Source of the DNA: Sphaerisporangium krabiense
GTDB taxonomy: Bacteria; Actinomycetota; Actinomycetes; Streptosporangiales; Streptosporangiaceae
Assembly: GCF_014200435.1 (NCBI RefSeq)
Contig: NZ_JACHBR010000001.1
Coordinates: 248,001 to 312,000 of the forward strand
Direction of reading: 5' to 3'
Length of the DNA stretch: 64,000 nt
Every line of letters starts with the position of its first letter. Position 1 is the stretch's first letter. Position numbers and translations under genes: made by a program. The notes beneath the pieces were generated by a model. That model was not told the DNA's origin. It made no database searches and saw only the letters and a list, made by a program, of their open reading frames with translations. This document shows, in pieces, positions 34,145 to 43,282 of the stretch.

Positions 34145-35130
34145 CGCCCGCCGCGCTGTTCGCCGGCGGGTTCGCCGCCGGGCTGGTGGCGGGGGGCGCG
34201 TCGTGCGCGGCGGTCCAAGGGGGCGTGCTGATCGGCCTGGCGCGCACGGGCGGGCGCGCCGCCGTCCCGGCTTTCGTGGCCGGGCGGCTGGTGGCGCACA
34301 CGGCGCTGGGGGCCCTGCTGGGCGCGCTCGGCGAGGTCGTGCGCATCCCTCCCGTGGCACGGGCCGCGCTGCTGGTGGGCGCGGGCGTCACGGTGATCGT
34401 CTTCGCCGTGCGGCTGCTGCTGCGCCGTCGCGGCTCCTGCGCCCCGGACCATGAGCGGACCGATGGTGAACCCGCGCGATCGCGGCCCTGGACGGGGGCG
34501 GCCGCGCTCGGCGCGGGCACCATCCTGATCCCGTGCGGGGTCACGCTCGGCATGGAGGCCGTGGCGGTCTCCTCGGGGGGCTGGCTCGGCGGCGCCGCGG
34601 TGATGGCCGGTTTCGTCACCGGCACCTCGCCCGCGTTCGCGCTGCTCGGCCTGCTGCTGCGCCGGGTCGCGGCGACCAGGCTGAACGTCCTGGCCGCGGC
34701 CGCGGCGATCGCGGCGGGGGCGGTGACGATCGTGGCGGGCCTGCGCCTCGGCGGGTGGCCGCCCGGCCTGGGCGCGCCCGCCGGGGCCGCCGCGGCGGGG
34801 GCGCGCGTCCTGCCGGACGGGACGCAGGTCGTGACCGTGTGGTCGACCGGGCACGGCTTCCTGCCGGGGGTCGCCGGCATCGAGGCGGGGCGGCCCGCCG
34901 AGATCGTGTTCCGCACCCGGGACAACCAGGGGTGCACGCGCACGCTGACCATCCAGGGGCGGGACGTCGCGCTGCCGGTCACGGGCGAGCGCGTCGTGCG
35001 GCTGCCGCCGCAGCGGCCGGGGAGGCTTCGCTATGTATGTGGAATGGGGATGTACGTCGGATTTATCAACATAAACAGACCCCAGCTCTCCGCTTCGGGC
35101 ACCCCGCCACCAGGCGGTCCAGCCCGCTGA
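34141..35130 (+). CDS. TauE/SafE-type membrane protein fused to a cupredoxin-like domain
   Basis: 329 residues. Residues 1-215 form about six membrane helices with a first-helix GGASCAAVQGGVLIGL and a later AGTILIPCGVTLG; the paired Cys-containing segments are typical of the TauE/SafE (heavy-metal type) group next to copper enzymes. Residues about 225-320 resemble a cupredoxin-like domain (VFRTRDNQGCTRTLTI, then LRYVCGMGMYVGFI, with Cys and Met that could hold copper). It probably handles copper or another thiophilic metal at the membrane. The GTG start overlaps the stop of a short upstream frame. Confidence 0.78.
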   Translation: MTPAALFAGGFAAGLVAGGASCAAVQGGVLIGLARTGGRAAVPAFVAGRLVAHTALGALLGALGEVVRIPPVARAALLVGAGVTVIVFAVRLLLRRRGSCAPDHERTDGEPARSRPWTGAAALGAGTILIPCGVTLGMEAVAVSSGGWLGGAAVMAGFVTGTSPAFALLGLLLRRVAATRLNVLAAAAAIAAGAVTIVAGLRLGGWPPGLGAPAGAAAAGARVLPDGTQVVTVWSTGHGFLPGVAGIEAGRPAEIVFRTRDNQGCTRTLTIQGRDVALPVTGERVVRLPPQRPGRLRYVCGMGMYVGFININRPQLSASGTPPPGGPAR

Positions 35131-35155
35131 CAGGCGGGTCAAACGCGTTCCGCCG

Positions 35156-35172
35156 GACGGCAAGAAGCCGTC
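35156..35172 (+). terminator. Weak terminator hairpin after the TauE-cupredoxin gene
   Basis: GACGGC-AAGAA-GCCGTC, 6 base pairs with a 5-base loop, 26 bases after the stop and ahead of the Sel1-repeat gene promoter. Confidence 0.45.
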
Positions 35173-35215
35173 GATTACGTTCCATCTCTTTGGATCACGT
35201 GCGACTCTGTCCCCC

Positions 35216-36640
35216 ATGAGGTGGCATGGGGAACAGGAGGCGGCGGTCGCGCGGCCCGCCGTGCCGAGGCCCCGTACGCCCGAACCCCCCGCCGCGCCCG
35301 GCGAGGGGGACCTGATCGCCGCCGCCCACGCCGGCGACCCCGGGGCCGCGCACCGGCTCGGCCGCATGTACGCCCAGCGCGGCGACCGGTCGGCGGCCCG
35401 CCACTGGTGGGAACGGGCCGCGGGCGCCGGCAACATCGACAGCGCCTACAACCTCGGCGTCTGGCACGAGAAGCACGGGACCCTCGACGAGGCGATCACC
35501 TGGTACGAGCTCGCCGCGGGCGCGGGCGACGCCGAGGCCGCCGCCAACCTGGCCATGCTGCTCCTCGAAGAGCGCGGCGACGTCCCCGGCGCGCGCGGGT
35601 GGTTCGAGGCCGCGGCGGCGGGCGGCTCCCGCCCGGCGGCACGCCGCCTCGCGCTGCTGTGCGAGGACGCCGGGGACGACGCGGCGGCCCGCGTCTGGCA
35701 CCAGTACGCGGCCTCGGCCGGCGACCTCGCCTCCGCCCACGATCTCGCGTTCCTCTGCTACACCGCCGGGGAGGAGGCCCAGGCCCGCGCCTGGTGGGAG
35801 TACGCCGCGCGGGCCGGGCACACCGACGCCGCGTACCACCTGGGGCGGCTGCTGCACGCCGCCCGCGACCCGGAAGGCGCGGAGGCGCTGTACCGGCTGG
35901 CGGCCAAGGCCGAGCATCCGGGGGCGGCCTCGCAGCTCGGCAGGCTGGCGCTGGCACGGCGCGACCTGCGCGCGGCGCGGGCGTGGTTCGAGCGGGCCGC
36001 CCATTTCGGCCGGGTCGAGGACCAGCGCATGGCCGGGTTCGTCTGCGTCGAGCTGGAGGATCCGCGCGCGGCCGGCCACTGGTTCGGCCGCGCGGCGGCC
36101 GGCGGCGACCCCGAGTCCGCCTACAACTTCGGCCTGCTGCTCATCGTCGAGCACGACGACCTGCGCGGCGGCCGGCACTGGCTGCGCCAGGCGGCCGTGC
36201 GGGGCCACCGCAAGGCCGCGGAGGAGCTGGCCACGCTGGAGTCGGTGATGGGCCCGGAGGCGGGCGGTACGGCGCGCTGGACCTCCGGCGTGCCCCCGTT
36301 CTGGGACAGGCCCGTGGAGCCGGAACCGGCCGCGCGCGCCGAGCTGGCGGTCGCGGCGGCCTCCCGGCGCGGCGGGACCGCGCCGCGCCTGGCCGACCTG
36401 ACCGAGATCCTCGGCACGTGGGACCTGCTGACCCGCCGGCTGCGCGAGCCCGCCGACCTGGCGGGCGTCGTCGCGTGGCTGGCCGAGCGCGGCGGTCTGC
36501 CGGCGAGCGCGGTGGAGCACCTGGCCTCGGTGCGCATGACGGTGCTCTGCCCGGGCACGGGGCCGTGGCCGGCGCCGGCCGAGGTCGAGCACGTGCTCGC
36601 GGCCGCGCGGCGGCTGCGCGAGCGTCTCGGCCCGTCCTGA
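35216..36640 (+). CDS. Sel1-like repeat protein
   Basis: 474 residues, no signal peptide. Residues about 30-345 are a run of Sel1/TPR-like helical repeats of about 36 residues with the pattern A-x-x-L-G-x-x-Y...A-x-x-W-x-E-R-A-A-x-A-G (for example WWERAAGAG, WYELAAGAG, WWEYAARAG). The last 130 residues are unrelated and helical. Sel1 repeats build protein-binding scaffolds. The ATG at 35216 is the first in the frame and no strong ribosome site is seen. It is transcribed alone and converges on alanine dehydrogenase. Partner unknown. Confidence 0.85.
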   Translation: MRWHGEQEAAVARPAVPRPRTPEPPAAPGEGDLIAAAHAGDPGAAHRLGRMYAQRGDRSAARHWWERAAGAGNIDSAYNLGVWHEKHGTLDEAITWYELAAGAGDAEAAANLAMLLLEERGDVPGARGWFEAAAAGGSRPAARRLALLCEDAGDDAAARVWHQYAASAGDLASAHDLAFLCYTAGEEAQARAWWEYAARAGHTDAAYHLGRLLHAARDPEGAEALYRLAAKAEHPGAASQLGRLALARRDLRAARAWFERAAHFGRVEDQRMAGFVCVELEDPRAAGHWFGRAAAGGDPESAYNFGLLLIVEHDDLRGGRHWLRQAAVRGHRKAAEELATLESVMGPEAGGTARWTSGVPPFWDRPVEPEPAARAELAVAAASRRGGTAPRLADLTEILGTWDLLTRRLREPADLAGVVAWLAERGGLPASAVEHLASVRMTVLCPGTGPWPAPAEVEHVLAAARRLRERLGPS

Positions 36641-36734
36641 CGCACGGCGAGGGCGGCAGGACGTCTGGACGCACGGTGTGGGAGGCCCGGATCCGGCGGG
36701 CCGCCACAGGACGTCGTGGGCCGGAGCCCGTGTG

Positions 36735-37847
36735 CTAGGCCAGGACGCCGGAGGCCGCGGTGTACGGCAGGCCGTGGGCGTCGGCGACGGGCTGGTAGGT
36801 CAGCCGGCCGTCGTGGGTGTTCAGGCCGAGGGCCAGGGCGGGGTCGGCGCGCAGCGCCTCGCGCCAGCCGAGGTCGGCCAGCTTGACCGCGTAGGGCAGG
36901 GTGGCGTTGGTCAGCGCGTTCGTCGAGGTGTTGGCCACCGACCCGGGCATGTTGGCCACGCAGTAGAACACCGATCCGTGCACCTTGTAGGTCGGGTCCG
37001 CGTGCGTGGTGGGACGGGAGTCCTCGAAGCAGCCGCCCTGGTCGATGGCGATGTCGACGAGCACCGACCCCGCCTTCATGCGCGAGACCAGCTCGTTGGA
37101 GACGAGCGTCGGGGCCTTGGCGCCCGGGATGAGCACGGCGCCGATGACCAGGTCGGCCTCCAGGACGGCCTGCTCCAGGGCGTAGGCGGTGGAGACGATG
37201 GTGCGCAGGCGGCCCTGGTAGATCGCGTCGATGTGGCGGAGCCTGTCGATGTTGACGTCCAGGATCGTCACGTCGGCTCCCATCCCGACCGCGACCTGCG
37301 CCGCGTTCAGGCCGGAGACGCCGCCGCCGATGACGACGACCTTGGCCGGGGCCACGCCGGGCACGCCGCCGGGCAGCACGCCGCGGCCCCCGTTGAAGCG
37401 CATCAGGTTGTAGGCGCCGACCTGCGGGGCCAGCCGGCCCGCCACCTCGGACATCGGGGCCAGCAGCGGCAGGGAGTTGCCGACCTGGACCGTCTCGTAG
37501 GCGATGCCGGTGACCTTGCGCTCCAGCAGGGCGTCGGTGCACGGCCGGGACGCGGCGAGGTGCAGGTACGTGAACAGCACCTGGCCCTCGCGCATCCGGT
37601 GGTACTCCTCGGCGATGGGCTCCTTGACCTTGAGGATGAGGTCGGTCTCGCCCCACACGGCGTCCGCGCCGTCGAGGATCTTGGCGCCGGCGAACAGGTA
37701 CTCCTCGTCGGTGATCTGCGAGCCGAGACCCGCGCCACGCTGGACGTAGACGTCGTGGCCGTGGCGGACGAGCTCGTGCACGCCCGCCGGAGTGGCGGCG
37801 ACGCGGTACTCGTGGTTCTTGACCTCGGCAGGCACGCCGATCTTCAT
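36735..37847 (-). CDS. ald: Alanine dehydrogenase
   Basis: 370 residues. [17 protein letters not shown] is the family N-terminus; the NAD-binding loop is [14 protein letters not shown], followed by [11 protein letters not shown]. The catalytic-site Lys and His are in LILKVKEP and FTYLHLAA. The enzyme interconverts L-alanine and pyruvate plus ammonia with NAD. The ATG at 37847 gives the usual family length; the frame is open far upstream, but that part overlaps the aminotransferase gene. It lies 74 bases downstream of the aminotransferase, same strand. It could recycle the alanine made by a pyruvate-using transaminase. Confidence 0.94.
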   Translation of the reverse strand: MKIGVPAEVKNHEYRVAATPAGVHELVRHGHDVYVQRGAGLGSQITDEEYLFAGAKILDGADAVWGETDLILKVKEPIAEEYHRMREGQVLFTYLHLAASRPCTDALLERKVTGIAYETVQVGNSLPLLAPMSEVAGRLAPQVGAYNLMRFNGGRGVLPGGVPGVAPAKVVVIGGGVSGLNAAQVAVGMGADVTILDVNIDRLRHIDAIYQGRLRTIVSTAYALEQAVLEADLVIGAVLIPGAKAPTLVSNELVSRMKAGSVLVDIAIDQGGCFEDSRPTTHADPTYKVHGSVFYCVANMPGSVANTSTNALTNATLPYAVKLADLGWREALRADPALALGLNTHDGRLTYQPVADAHGLPYTAASGVLA

Positions 37848-37921
37848 CGCGGATTCCCTTCTGATACTCGGATGACCGTCGGCGCGAGCCGGGCGCGGAC
37901 GTGGGACGGCGAGGCCTGACG

Positions 37922-39313
37922 CTACAGGCGGTTCCAGGCCTCGGTGAGGACGGAGCGCAGGATCGACTCGATCTCGTCGAACTGCTCCGGGCCGCTGATC
38001 AGCGGCGGCGCGAGCTGGACGACCGGGTCGCCCCGGTCGTCGGCCCGGCAGTACAGGCCGGCGTCGAACAGCGCCTTGGACAGGAAGCCTCGCAGCAGAC
38101 GCTCCGACTCGCCTTCGTTGAAGGTCTGCCGGGTCTCCTTGTCCTTGACGAGCTCGATGCCGTAGAAGTAGCCGGAGCCGCGGACGTCGCCGACGATCGG
38201 CAGGTCGCGCAGCTTCTCCAGCGTGGCGCGGAAGACGGGCTCGTTCCGCGTCACGTGGCCGAGGATGTCCTCGCGCTCGAACAGGTCGAGGTTGGCCAGG
38301 GCGACCGCGGCCGAGACGGGATGGCCGCCGAACGTGTAGCCGTGGGCGAACATGGCCGTGCCCGACTCGAACGGCTCGAACAGCCTCTCGGAGGCGATCA
38401 TCGCGCCGATCGGCGAGTAGCCGCTGGTCAGGCCCTTGGCGCAGGTGATGATGTCGGGCACGTAGTCGAACTTCTGCCCGCCGAACATCGTGCCGAGCCG
38501 GCCGAAGGCGCAGATGACCTCGTCCGAGACGAGCAGCACGTCGTGGGCGTCGCAGATCTCGCGCAGGCGCTGGAAGTAGCCGGGGGGCGGCGGGATGCAG
38601 CCTCCGGCGTTCTGCACCGGCTCGACGAAGACGGCCGCGACGGTGTCGGGGCCCTCCATCTCGATGGCCTTGCCGACCTGGTCGGCGGCCCAGCGGCCGA
38701 ACTGCTCGGGCGTCATGCCGGGCACGCCGGTGATCTCGTCGGCGCGGTAGTGGTTGGTGTTCGGCACGCGCACCGAGCCGGGGACGAGCGGCTCGAAGAA
38801 CTGCTTGAAGGCCGGGATGCCGGTGATCGACAGGGCGCCCTGCGGGGTGCCGTGGTAGGCGATCGCCCGGCTGATCACCTTGTGCTTGAGCGGCTTGCCG
38901 GTGAGCTTGAAGTACTGCTTGGCGAGCTTCCACGCGGTCTCGACGGCCTCGCCGCCGCCGGTGGTGAAGAACACGCGGTTGAGGTCGCCGGGGGTGAGGC
39001 GCGCGAGCCGCTCGGCCAGCTCGGCGGCCTTGGGGTGAGCGTAGGACCACAGGGGGAAGAAGGCCAGCTCCTGGGCCTGCTTGGCGGCCGCCTCGGCGAG
39101 CTCGGCCCGCCCGTGGCCCGCCTGCACGACGAACAGCCCCGCCAGGCCGTCGAGGTAACGCTTGCCGTGGATGTCGTAGATGTAGGCACCGTCGCCGCGC
39201 ACGATGGTCGGCACCTCGCCGCCGCCGTGCGCGCTGTGCCGGGTGAAGTGCAACCACAGATGGTCTTGTGCTGCCTTCAGGACGGCGGCCGTGTCGGTCT
39301 CAGGCTGCGTCAT
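37922..39313 (-). CDS. Class III PLP-dependent aminotransferase (omega-amino acid:pyruvate type)
   Basis: 463 residues of the class III transaminases. The PLP Lys is K293 (IITCAKGLTSGYSP) and the pyridine-N Asp is D264 (LLVSDEVICAFGR). Similarity is to beta-alanine or polyamine:pyruvate aminotransferases. These pass an amino group from an omega-amine to pyruvate and so make alanine, which the downstream alanine dehydrogenase could turn back to pyruvate. ATG 39313 has GAGGAAG 6 bases upstream; an ATG at 39355 is less likely. Upstream are a TTCCTCAGTG direct repeat and a GTGTG-N7-CACAC inverted repeat. Confidence 0.9.
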   Translation of the reverse strand: MTQPETDTAAVLKAAQDHLWLHFTRHSAHGGGEVPTIVRGDGAYIYDIHGKRYLDGLAGLFVVQAGHGRAELAEAAAKQAQELAFFPLWSYAHPKAAELAERLARLTPGDLNRVFFTTGGGEAVETAWKLAKQYFKLTGKPLKHKVISRAIAYHGTPQGALSITGIPAFKQFFEPLVPGSVRVPNTNHYRADEITGVPGMTPEQFGRWAADQVGKAIEMEGPDTVAAVFVEPVQNAGGCIPPPPGYFQRLREICDAHDVLLVSDEVICAFGRLGTMFGGQKFDYVPDIITCAKGLTSGYSPIGAMIASERLFEPFESGTAMFAHGYTFGGHPVSAAVALANLDLFEREDILGHVTRNEPVFRATLEKLRDLPIVGDVRGSGYFYGIELVKDKETRQTFNEGESERLLRGFLSKALFDAGLYCRADDRGDPVVQLAPPLISGPEQFDEIESILRSVLTEAWNRL

Positions 39314-39320
39314 GGCTATC

Positions 39321-39364
39321 TTCCTCAGTGATCTCGGCTCTTCCTCAGTGTGCATGCTTCACAC
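39321..39364 (-). promoter_or_regulatory. Direct and inverted repeats upstream of the aminotransferase gene
   Basis: TTCCTCAGTG occurs at 39321-39330 and 39341-39350. GTGTG-CATGCTT-CACAC spans 39348-39364. They could be operator elements for the aminotransferase/ald operon. No regulator gene is adjacent. Confidence 0.4.
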
Positions 39365-39615
39365 GAGTGATTACAACTGGTTGCGCAGCGACACTATGCA
39401 AGAACCTCGGAATCCGCGATAGCGGTATGTAACAACGACGAAATCCGTTTGCGTCGACCAGGGAATCCGTATCCTGCGCCGCGCGCGGGGAATCCGGCCG
39501 CGCCATGGGGAGACCCCGATCTTTCGGGGAGTGGCACGTACCGGCGCAGGCCACTCCCGGTCTGTGATGCAATGTGTCGGATCAGACAAAAGACGATGCG
39601 GGGTGACATGCAGTC

Positions 39616-41007
39616 GTGACTCCTGAGGAAACCGGTACCGGGAACGCAGGGGCCTCCGAGGGCTTCCACTACCTGGAGGCCATCGAGAAATCCATCACGG
39701 CACAGATGCCGAGGGCCGTCGACGAGTTGATGCGGCTCGTCTCCATCCCCTCGGTCGCCTTCCCCGGCCACCCCGAGGAGCCCGTGCTCGCCGCCGCCGC
39801 GGCCACCGAGGAACTGCTGCGCAGCACCGGCCTTCCCCACGTGCGGCGCATCCCCGTCGAGGGCAGCTTCCCGGCCGTGTACGCCGAGGCGCCCGCTCCC
39901 CCGGGCGCGCCCACCGTCCTGCTGTACGCGCACTACGACGTGCAGCCCGCCGGGGACCCGGCGCTGTGGCGCACGCCCCCGTTCGAGCCCACCCTGATCG
40001 ACGGGCGGCTCTACGGGCGCGGCGCGGCCGACGACAAGTCGGGCATCATGGCGCACGTCCTCGCGCTGCGCGCCTTCCAGGGCCGCTTCCCGGTGGGCAT
40101 CAAGGTCATCATCGAGGGCCAGGAGGAGTACGCCGGCGAGCGCCTGGAGGAGTTCGTCGAGCGGAACCCCGACCTGCTGCGCGCCGACGCCATCATCGTG
40201 GCCGACGTCGGCAACCCCGCCGTGGGCGAGCCCGCGGTCACCACCTCGCTGCGGGGCCTGGCGGCGTTCACGATCGAGGTGCGCACGCTGAAGGAGTCCC
40301 TGCACAGCGGCTCGTTCGGCGGCGCGGCCCCCGACGCCCTCGCCGCGTTGATCCGCATGTTGGCGAGCCTGCACGACGACAGGGGCGACGTCCGCGTGCC
40401 CGGCCTGCCGCGCGGCATCTTCCCCGGCGCGGGGCCCGAGGAGCACGGGTTCCGCCAGGCCGCCGGAGTGCTGGACGGCGCCTCGCTGGTCGGCTCCGGC
40501 TCGCTGGCCGACCGTCTGTGGTCGTCCTACGCGATCACGGTCACCGGTCTCGACGTGCCGAGCGTGAACGGCGCGATCAACGCCGTCCAGGCGGTGGCGC
40601 GGGCCCGCGTGACGGTCCGCGTCCCTCCGGCGGGCGACCCGGGCAAGGCCGCCGCCGACGTGCTGGACTACCTGCGCAGCGTCGCGCCGTGGGGCGTCCA
40701 GGTGTCCGTCACCGACCAGGTGCTCGGCTCGGGCTACCTGGCCGACGGCGGCGGCCGGGCGCGCGCCGCGCTGAACCGCGCGCTGGAGCGGGCGTACGGG
40801 CGCACGCCGCGCGACATCGGCGCGGGCGGCTCGATCCCGCTGGTGTCCACGCTGGCCAAGCAGTTCCCCGCGGCCGAGATCCTGCTGTTCGGCGCCGAGG
40901 ACGAGGCCGCCGCGATCCACGCGCCGAACGAGCGGCTGGTCCTGGACGAGCTGCGCCGCACGGCGATCGCCGAGGCCCTGTTCCTGGCGGACTACGCCGC
41001 CTTCTGA
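39616..41007 (+). CDS. M20 family metallopeptidase (dipeptidase)
   Basis: 463 residues of the M20/carnosinase-type dipeptidases. The two-zinc ligands are present: His in LLYAHYDVQP, bridging Asp in GRGAADDKSG, Glu-Glu in IIEGQEEYAG, Asp in IIVADVGNP and the C-terminal His in AAIHAPNERL. The lid/dimerisation domain is in the middle, with an HSGSFGGAAPDAL motif. It should hydrolyse dipeptides inside the cell. The start is GTG 39616. It is divergent from the aminotransferase operon and ends before a shared hairpin terminator. Confidence 0.92.
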   Translation: MTPEETGTGNAGASEGFHYLEAIEKSITAQMPRAVDELMRLVSIPSVAFPGHPEEPVLAAAAATEELLRSTGLPHVRRIPVEGSFPAVYAEAPAPPGAPTVLLYAHYDVQPAGDPALWRTPPFEPTLIDGRLYGRGAADDKSGIMAHVLALRAFQGRFPVGIKVIIEGQEEYAGERLEEFVERNPDLLRADAIIVADVGNPAVGEPAVTTSLRGLAAFTIEVRTLKESLHSGSFGGAAPDALAALIRMLASLHDDRGDVRVPGLPRGIFPGAGPEEHGFRQAAGVLDGASLVGSGSLADRLWSSYAITVTGLDVPSVNGAINAVQAVARARVTVRVPPAGDPGKAAADVLDYLRSVAPWGVQVSVTDQVLGSGYLADGGGRARAALNRALERAYGRTPRDIGAGGSIPLVSTLAKQFPAAEILLFGAEDEAAAIHAPNERLVLDELRRTAIAEALFLADYAAF

Positions 41008-41020
41008 GTTCCCGGCCCGC

Positions 41021-41058
41021 GCGCTCGTCCCCGATGCCCTCGGCGCGGGGACGAGCGC
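41021..41058. terminator. Bidirectional terminator between the dipeptidase and YbaB-like genes
   Basis: GCGCTCGTCCCC (41021-41032) and GGGGACGAGCGC (41047-41058) form a perfect 12-base-pair stem with a 14-base loop between two convergent genes. Confidence 0.8.
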
Positions 41059-41079
41059 CGTCCTGCGGGCGCCGGGGCG

Positions 41080-41487
41080 TCAGGGGCGGGTGAAGCAGCG
41101 GAGCAGGCGGCGGCACTCCTCCTCGACCGTCTCCGGGCCCGGCGCGCCGGCGGGCAGGATCTCGCCGAGCGCGCCGGCGACGAGGTCGCGGGCCTTGCGC
41201 TCGGCGTCGTCCTGGGCGCGGCCGACCGCGAGCAGCAGTTCCTCGGCCAGGGTGCGGCTGTCCGCGCGCGTGGCGCGCGGCGCGAAGACCACCTCGCGCA
41301 CCAGGCCGTCCGCCGTCGTGGTGACGCGGACGCGGCCGTCCCCGGCCTCGCCCTCGCCGACGATCGCGGCGAGCTCCTCCTCGGCGTCCCGCGCCCACGC
41401 GAGGACGCGCGCCGCCCGCTCGGCGTCCTGGTCGATGTCGCCGTCCCGCCAGGCGGCGGGATCGGGGTGCAAGCCGTACACCATCAC
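41080..41487 (-). CDS. YbaB/EbfC family protein (second of two)
   Basis: 135 residues, acidic, helical ends with a central strand pair (GRVRVTTTADGLVREVVFAP) and a following ADSRTLAEELLLAVGRAQDDAERKA helix, the YbaB/EbfC pattern. These small dimeric proteins bind DNA in some bacteria; actinomycetes carry many copies beside type VII secretion or toxin genes. It follows the other YbaB-like gene by 19 bases, so the two form an operon and may make a heterodimer. The C-terminal half is longer than in the classic family. Confidence 0.78.
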   Translation of the reverse strand: MMVYGLHPDPAAWRDGDIDQDAERAARVLAWARDAEEELAAIVGEGEAGDGRVRVTTTADGLVREVVFAPRATRADSRTLAEELLLAVGRAQDDAERKARDLVAGALGEILPAGAPGPETVEEECRRLLRCFTRP

Positions 41488-41506
41488 TCCTTGCCCGCGT
41501 GGGAGG

Positions 41507-41905
41507 TCATCCGGCCTCGCGGGCGATCCGCTCGACCCGCTGACGGACGAAGCGCTCGTCGAGCGCCTCGGGGAGCGGCGCGGCGCGCTCCGCCGCCCGC
41601 GCGGCGATGTCCCGGGCGCGCCGGCCCGCGGCGTCCTGCGCCCGGCTGATCGCCGCCAGCGCCTCCCGGCCCAGCTCCTCGGGGCTCAGCCGCATGACGC
41701 GCGGGTCGAACCGGACGGACGTGAGCCGCCCCCGGCCGTCGGCGGCCACCGACATGAGGCCGTCCGCGCCCTCGCCCTCCCCGGTGACCCGGGCGATCTC
41801 GTCCTGCGCCTCCATGAGGCCGCGCAGGGCGTCCTCGGCGCCGCGGACGATCAGCTCCAGGTGTTCGAGGTCGTCGGTCCACGGGGTCGGCGACGGTGAC
41901 GACAC
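41507..41905 (-). CDS. YbaB/EbfC family protein (first of two)
   Basis: 132 residues with the same layout: N-terminal helix, central strands (GLMSVAADGRGRLTSVRFDP), then LSPEELGREALAAISRAQDAAG. The start is GTG 41905 with GAGGAGGGAG 6 bases upstream and TAGCAT further up as a -10. It is divergent from the WXG-like gene; both promoters lie within 156 bases. The arrangement suggests shared regulation with the type VII-associated genes on the other strand. Confidence 0.8.
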   Translation of the reverse strand: MSSPSPTPWTDDLEHLELIVRGAEDALRGLMEAQDEIARVTGEGEGADGLMSVAADGRGRLTSVRFDPRVMRLSPEELGREALAAISRAQDAAGRRARDIAARAAERAAPLPEALDERFVRQRVERIAREAG

Positions 41906-42061
41906 GGCTGGCTCCCTCCTCGGGGGTCGGCGTCTCGTCAGGATGCTAGCGGCCGATCATCGATCCGGCGGCGAATCCGGACGCTCTCCATCTGAAGCGG
42001 GCAGTCCCGACGAACGCCGTAATACCCAGCGAACCCCCACGATCATGGCTAGCCTGCGGGC

Positions 42062-42403
42062 ATGGAACGGGGCTTTGACATGACCCACGAGACCCTGGAG
42101 GCGTCCGCGACGCGCCTGCGGGTCCACGGGGCGGAGTACGCGTCCGCGGTCCGGGCGCTGACCGCGCGGGGGGACGGCGCGGCGTCGTGGGGGGACGACG
42201 GGCTGATGGGCCCGCTGGTCGCCGCCTACGTCCAGTGCAAGGACACCGCGCTCGCCGCGTTCGCGCACATGGGCGACGTGGTCGGCGCCACGGGCGACGC
42301 CATGGGCGCCGCGACCGGGCGGGTCAGGTTCGTGGAGGACGACGTGACCGGCGGCCTGGACGACCTGGGCGGATCGGACGTCCCGGGGGCCACATGGACG
42401 TGA
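42062..42403 (+). CDS. WXG100/ESX-like small protein
   Basis: 113 residues, mostly helical, with a SWGDDG turn between two helices (about residues 5-38 and 45-85) and a flexible C-terminus. This is the shape of ESX/WXG-type type VII secretion partners; a strict W-x-G motif is not seen (WGDDG here). The ATG at 42062 follows TAGCCT (42050-42055) by 6 bases. Its last 10 bases overlap the start of the next gene, so the two products are made together and may be a secreted pair. Confidence 0.75.
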   Translation: MERGFDMTHETLEASATRLRVHGAEYASAVRALTARGDGAASWGDDGLMGPLVAAYVQCKDTALAAFAHMGDVVGATGDAMGAATGRVRFVEDDVTGGLDDLGGSDVPGATWT

Positions 42404-43266
42404 TGCTGCCCCCGTGGGCCGCGACCGTCCTCAACCTGGCCGGGGTGCCCTGGCCGAACATCCGCGAGAGCGAGCTGCGCGCGGAGGCGCAGGCGTGGCG
42501 CGACCTCGGCCGCCTCTCCGGCACCGCGGCGCAGGGCGCGGACGGGACCGTCCTGCGCACCTCGGGGACCTACCAGGGAGCGTCCGCGACGGCCCTGTCC
42601 GGCCACTGGGACAGGACGGGCGGCGGCGGGCACCTGGGCCTCGCCGCGCACGCGACCCGCTACGCGCCCGTGCTGCTGGACGGCGCCGCGACCGTCGTCA
42701 CCGGCACCAAGATCGCGATCATCTCGCAGGCGGCGGTCGCCGCCGTGCGGCTCGCGTCCGCCATGCTCGCCGGCGGCCCCCTGGCGCTCGGGACGGCCAC
42801 CGCGACCGTGCTGGCCACGCGGTACGCCATGGCGAGGATCCTGCGCGAGGCCGGCGAGGGCGGAGCCCGGGTGCTCGCCCCCGGCCTCACCCGCCGGGTC
42901 ACCGAGCCGCTGGCGAACATCCTCAGGAGCGCGCGCGGCCCGGGCGGCGGGCCGGCCCTCGCCGGGGCCGGGGGCCGGGTGGCCACGCCGCGGGGGTTCG
43001 GCGCGCCGGGGCGTGGCGGGAACCCGCTGGACGACCTCATGATGACGATGGGGCGCGGCAAGAAGGGCGGCGGTGGCGGCACCTCCGGGCACGCGCGCAA
43101 GCGCCAGAGCCAGCGAGGCATCAGCGACGACATGGTGCAGCAGGCCATCGCGACCGGGCGGCAGGTTCCCGGGAAGACCGCCGACACGGTGGTGCACCTC
43201 GGCCGTCATGTCGCCGTCGTCAGGAACAAGAAGACCGGCAAGATCATCACGACGTACCGCCGATAG
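42394..43266 (+). CDS. Predicted type VII-associated toxin: WXG-like N-terminus, DUF4258-like C-terminus
   Basis: 290 residues. The first 100 residues (PPWAATVLNLAGVPWPN, then a helical AEAQAWRDLGRLSG stretch) resemble the N-terminal region of actinobacterial type VII-exported toxins such as the CpnT-type channel region. A hydrophobic middle (about 105-160) and a Gly-rich linker follow. Residues 233-290 (HARKRQSQRGISDDMVQQAI to the end, with GKIITTYRR) match the DUF4258 pattern, a RelE/BECR-like RNase fold common at toxin C-termini. The ATG at 42394 overlaps the previous gene. The next gene is a small DUF2283 protein, a likely immunity partner. Confidence 0.72.
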   Translation: MDVMLPPWAATVLNLAGVPWPNIRESELRAEAQAWRDLGRLSGTAAQGADGTVLRTSGTYQGASATALSGHWDRTGGGGHLGLAAHATRYAPVLLDGAATVVTGTKIAIISQAAVAAVRLASAMLAGGPLALGTATATVLATRYAMARILREAGEGGARVLAPGLTRRVTEPLANILRSARGPGGGPALAGAGGRVATPRGFGAPGRGGNPLDDLMMTMGRGKKGGGGGTSGHARKRQSQRGISDDMVQQAIATGRQVPGKTADTVVHLGRHVAVVRNKKTGKIITTYRR

Positions 43267-43282
43267 GAAGAGGACTTCACCC

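Noticed and set aside
37848..39257. 840-residue N-terminal extension of alanine dehydrogenase
   Set aside because: The extra part is another frame of the aminotransferase gene; family length and start fit 37847.
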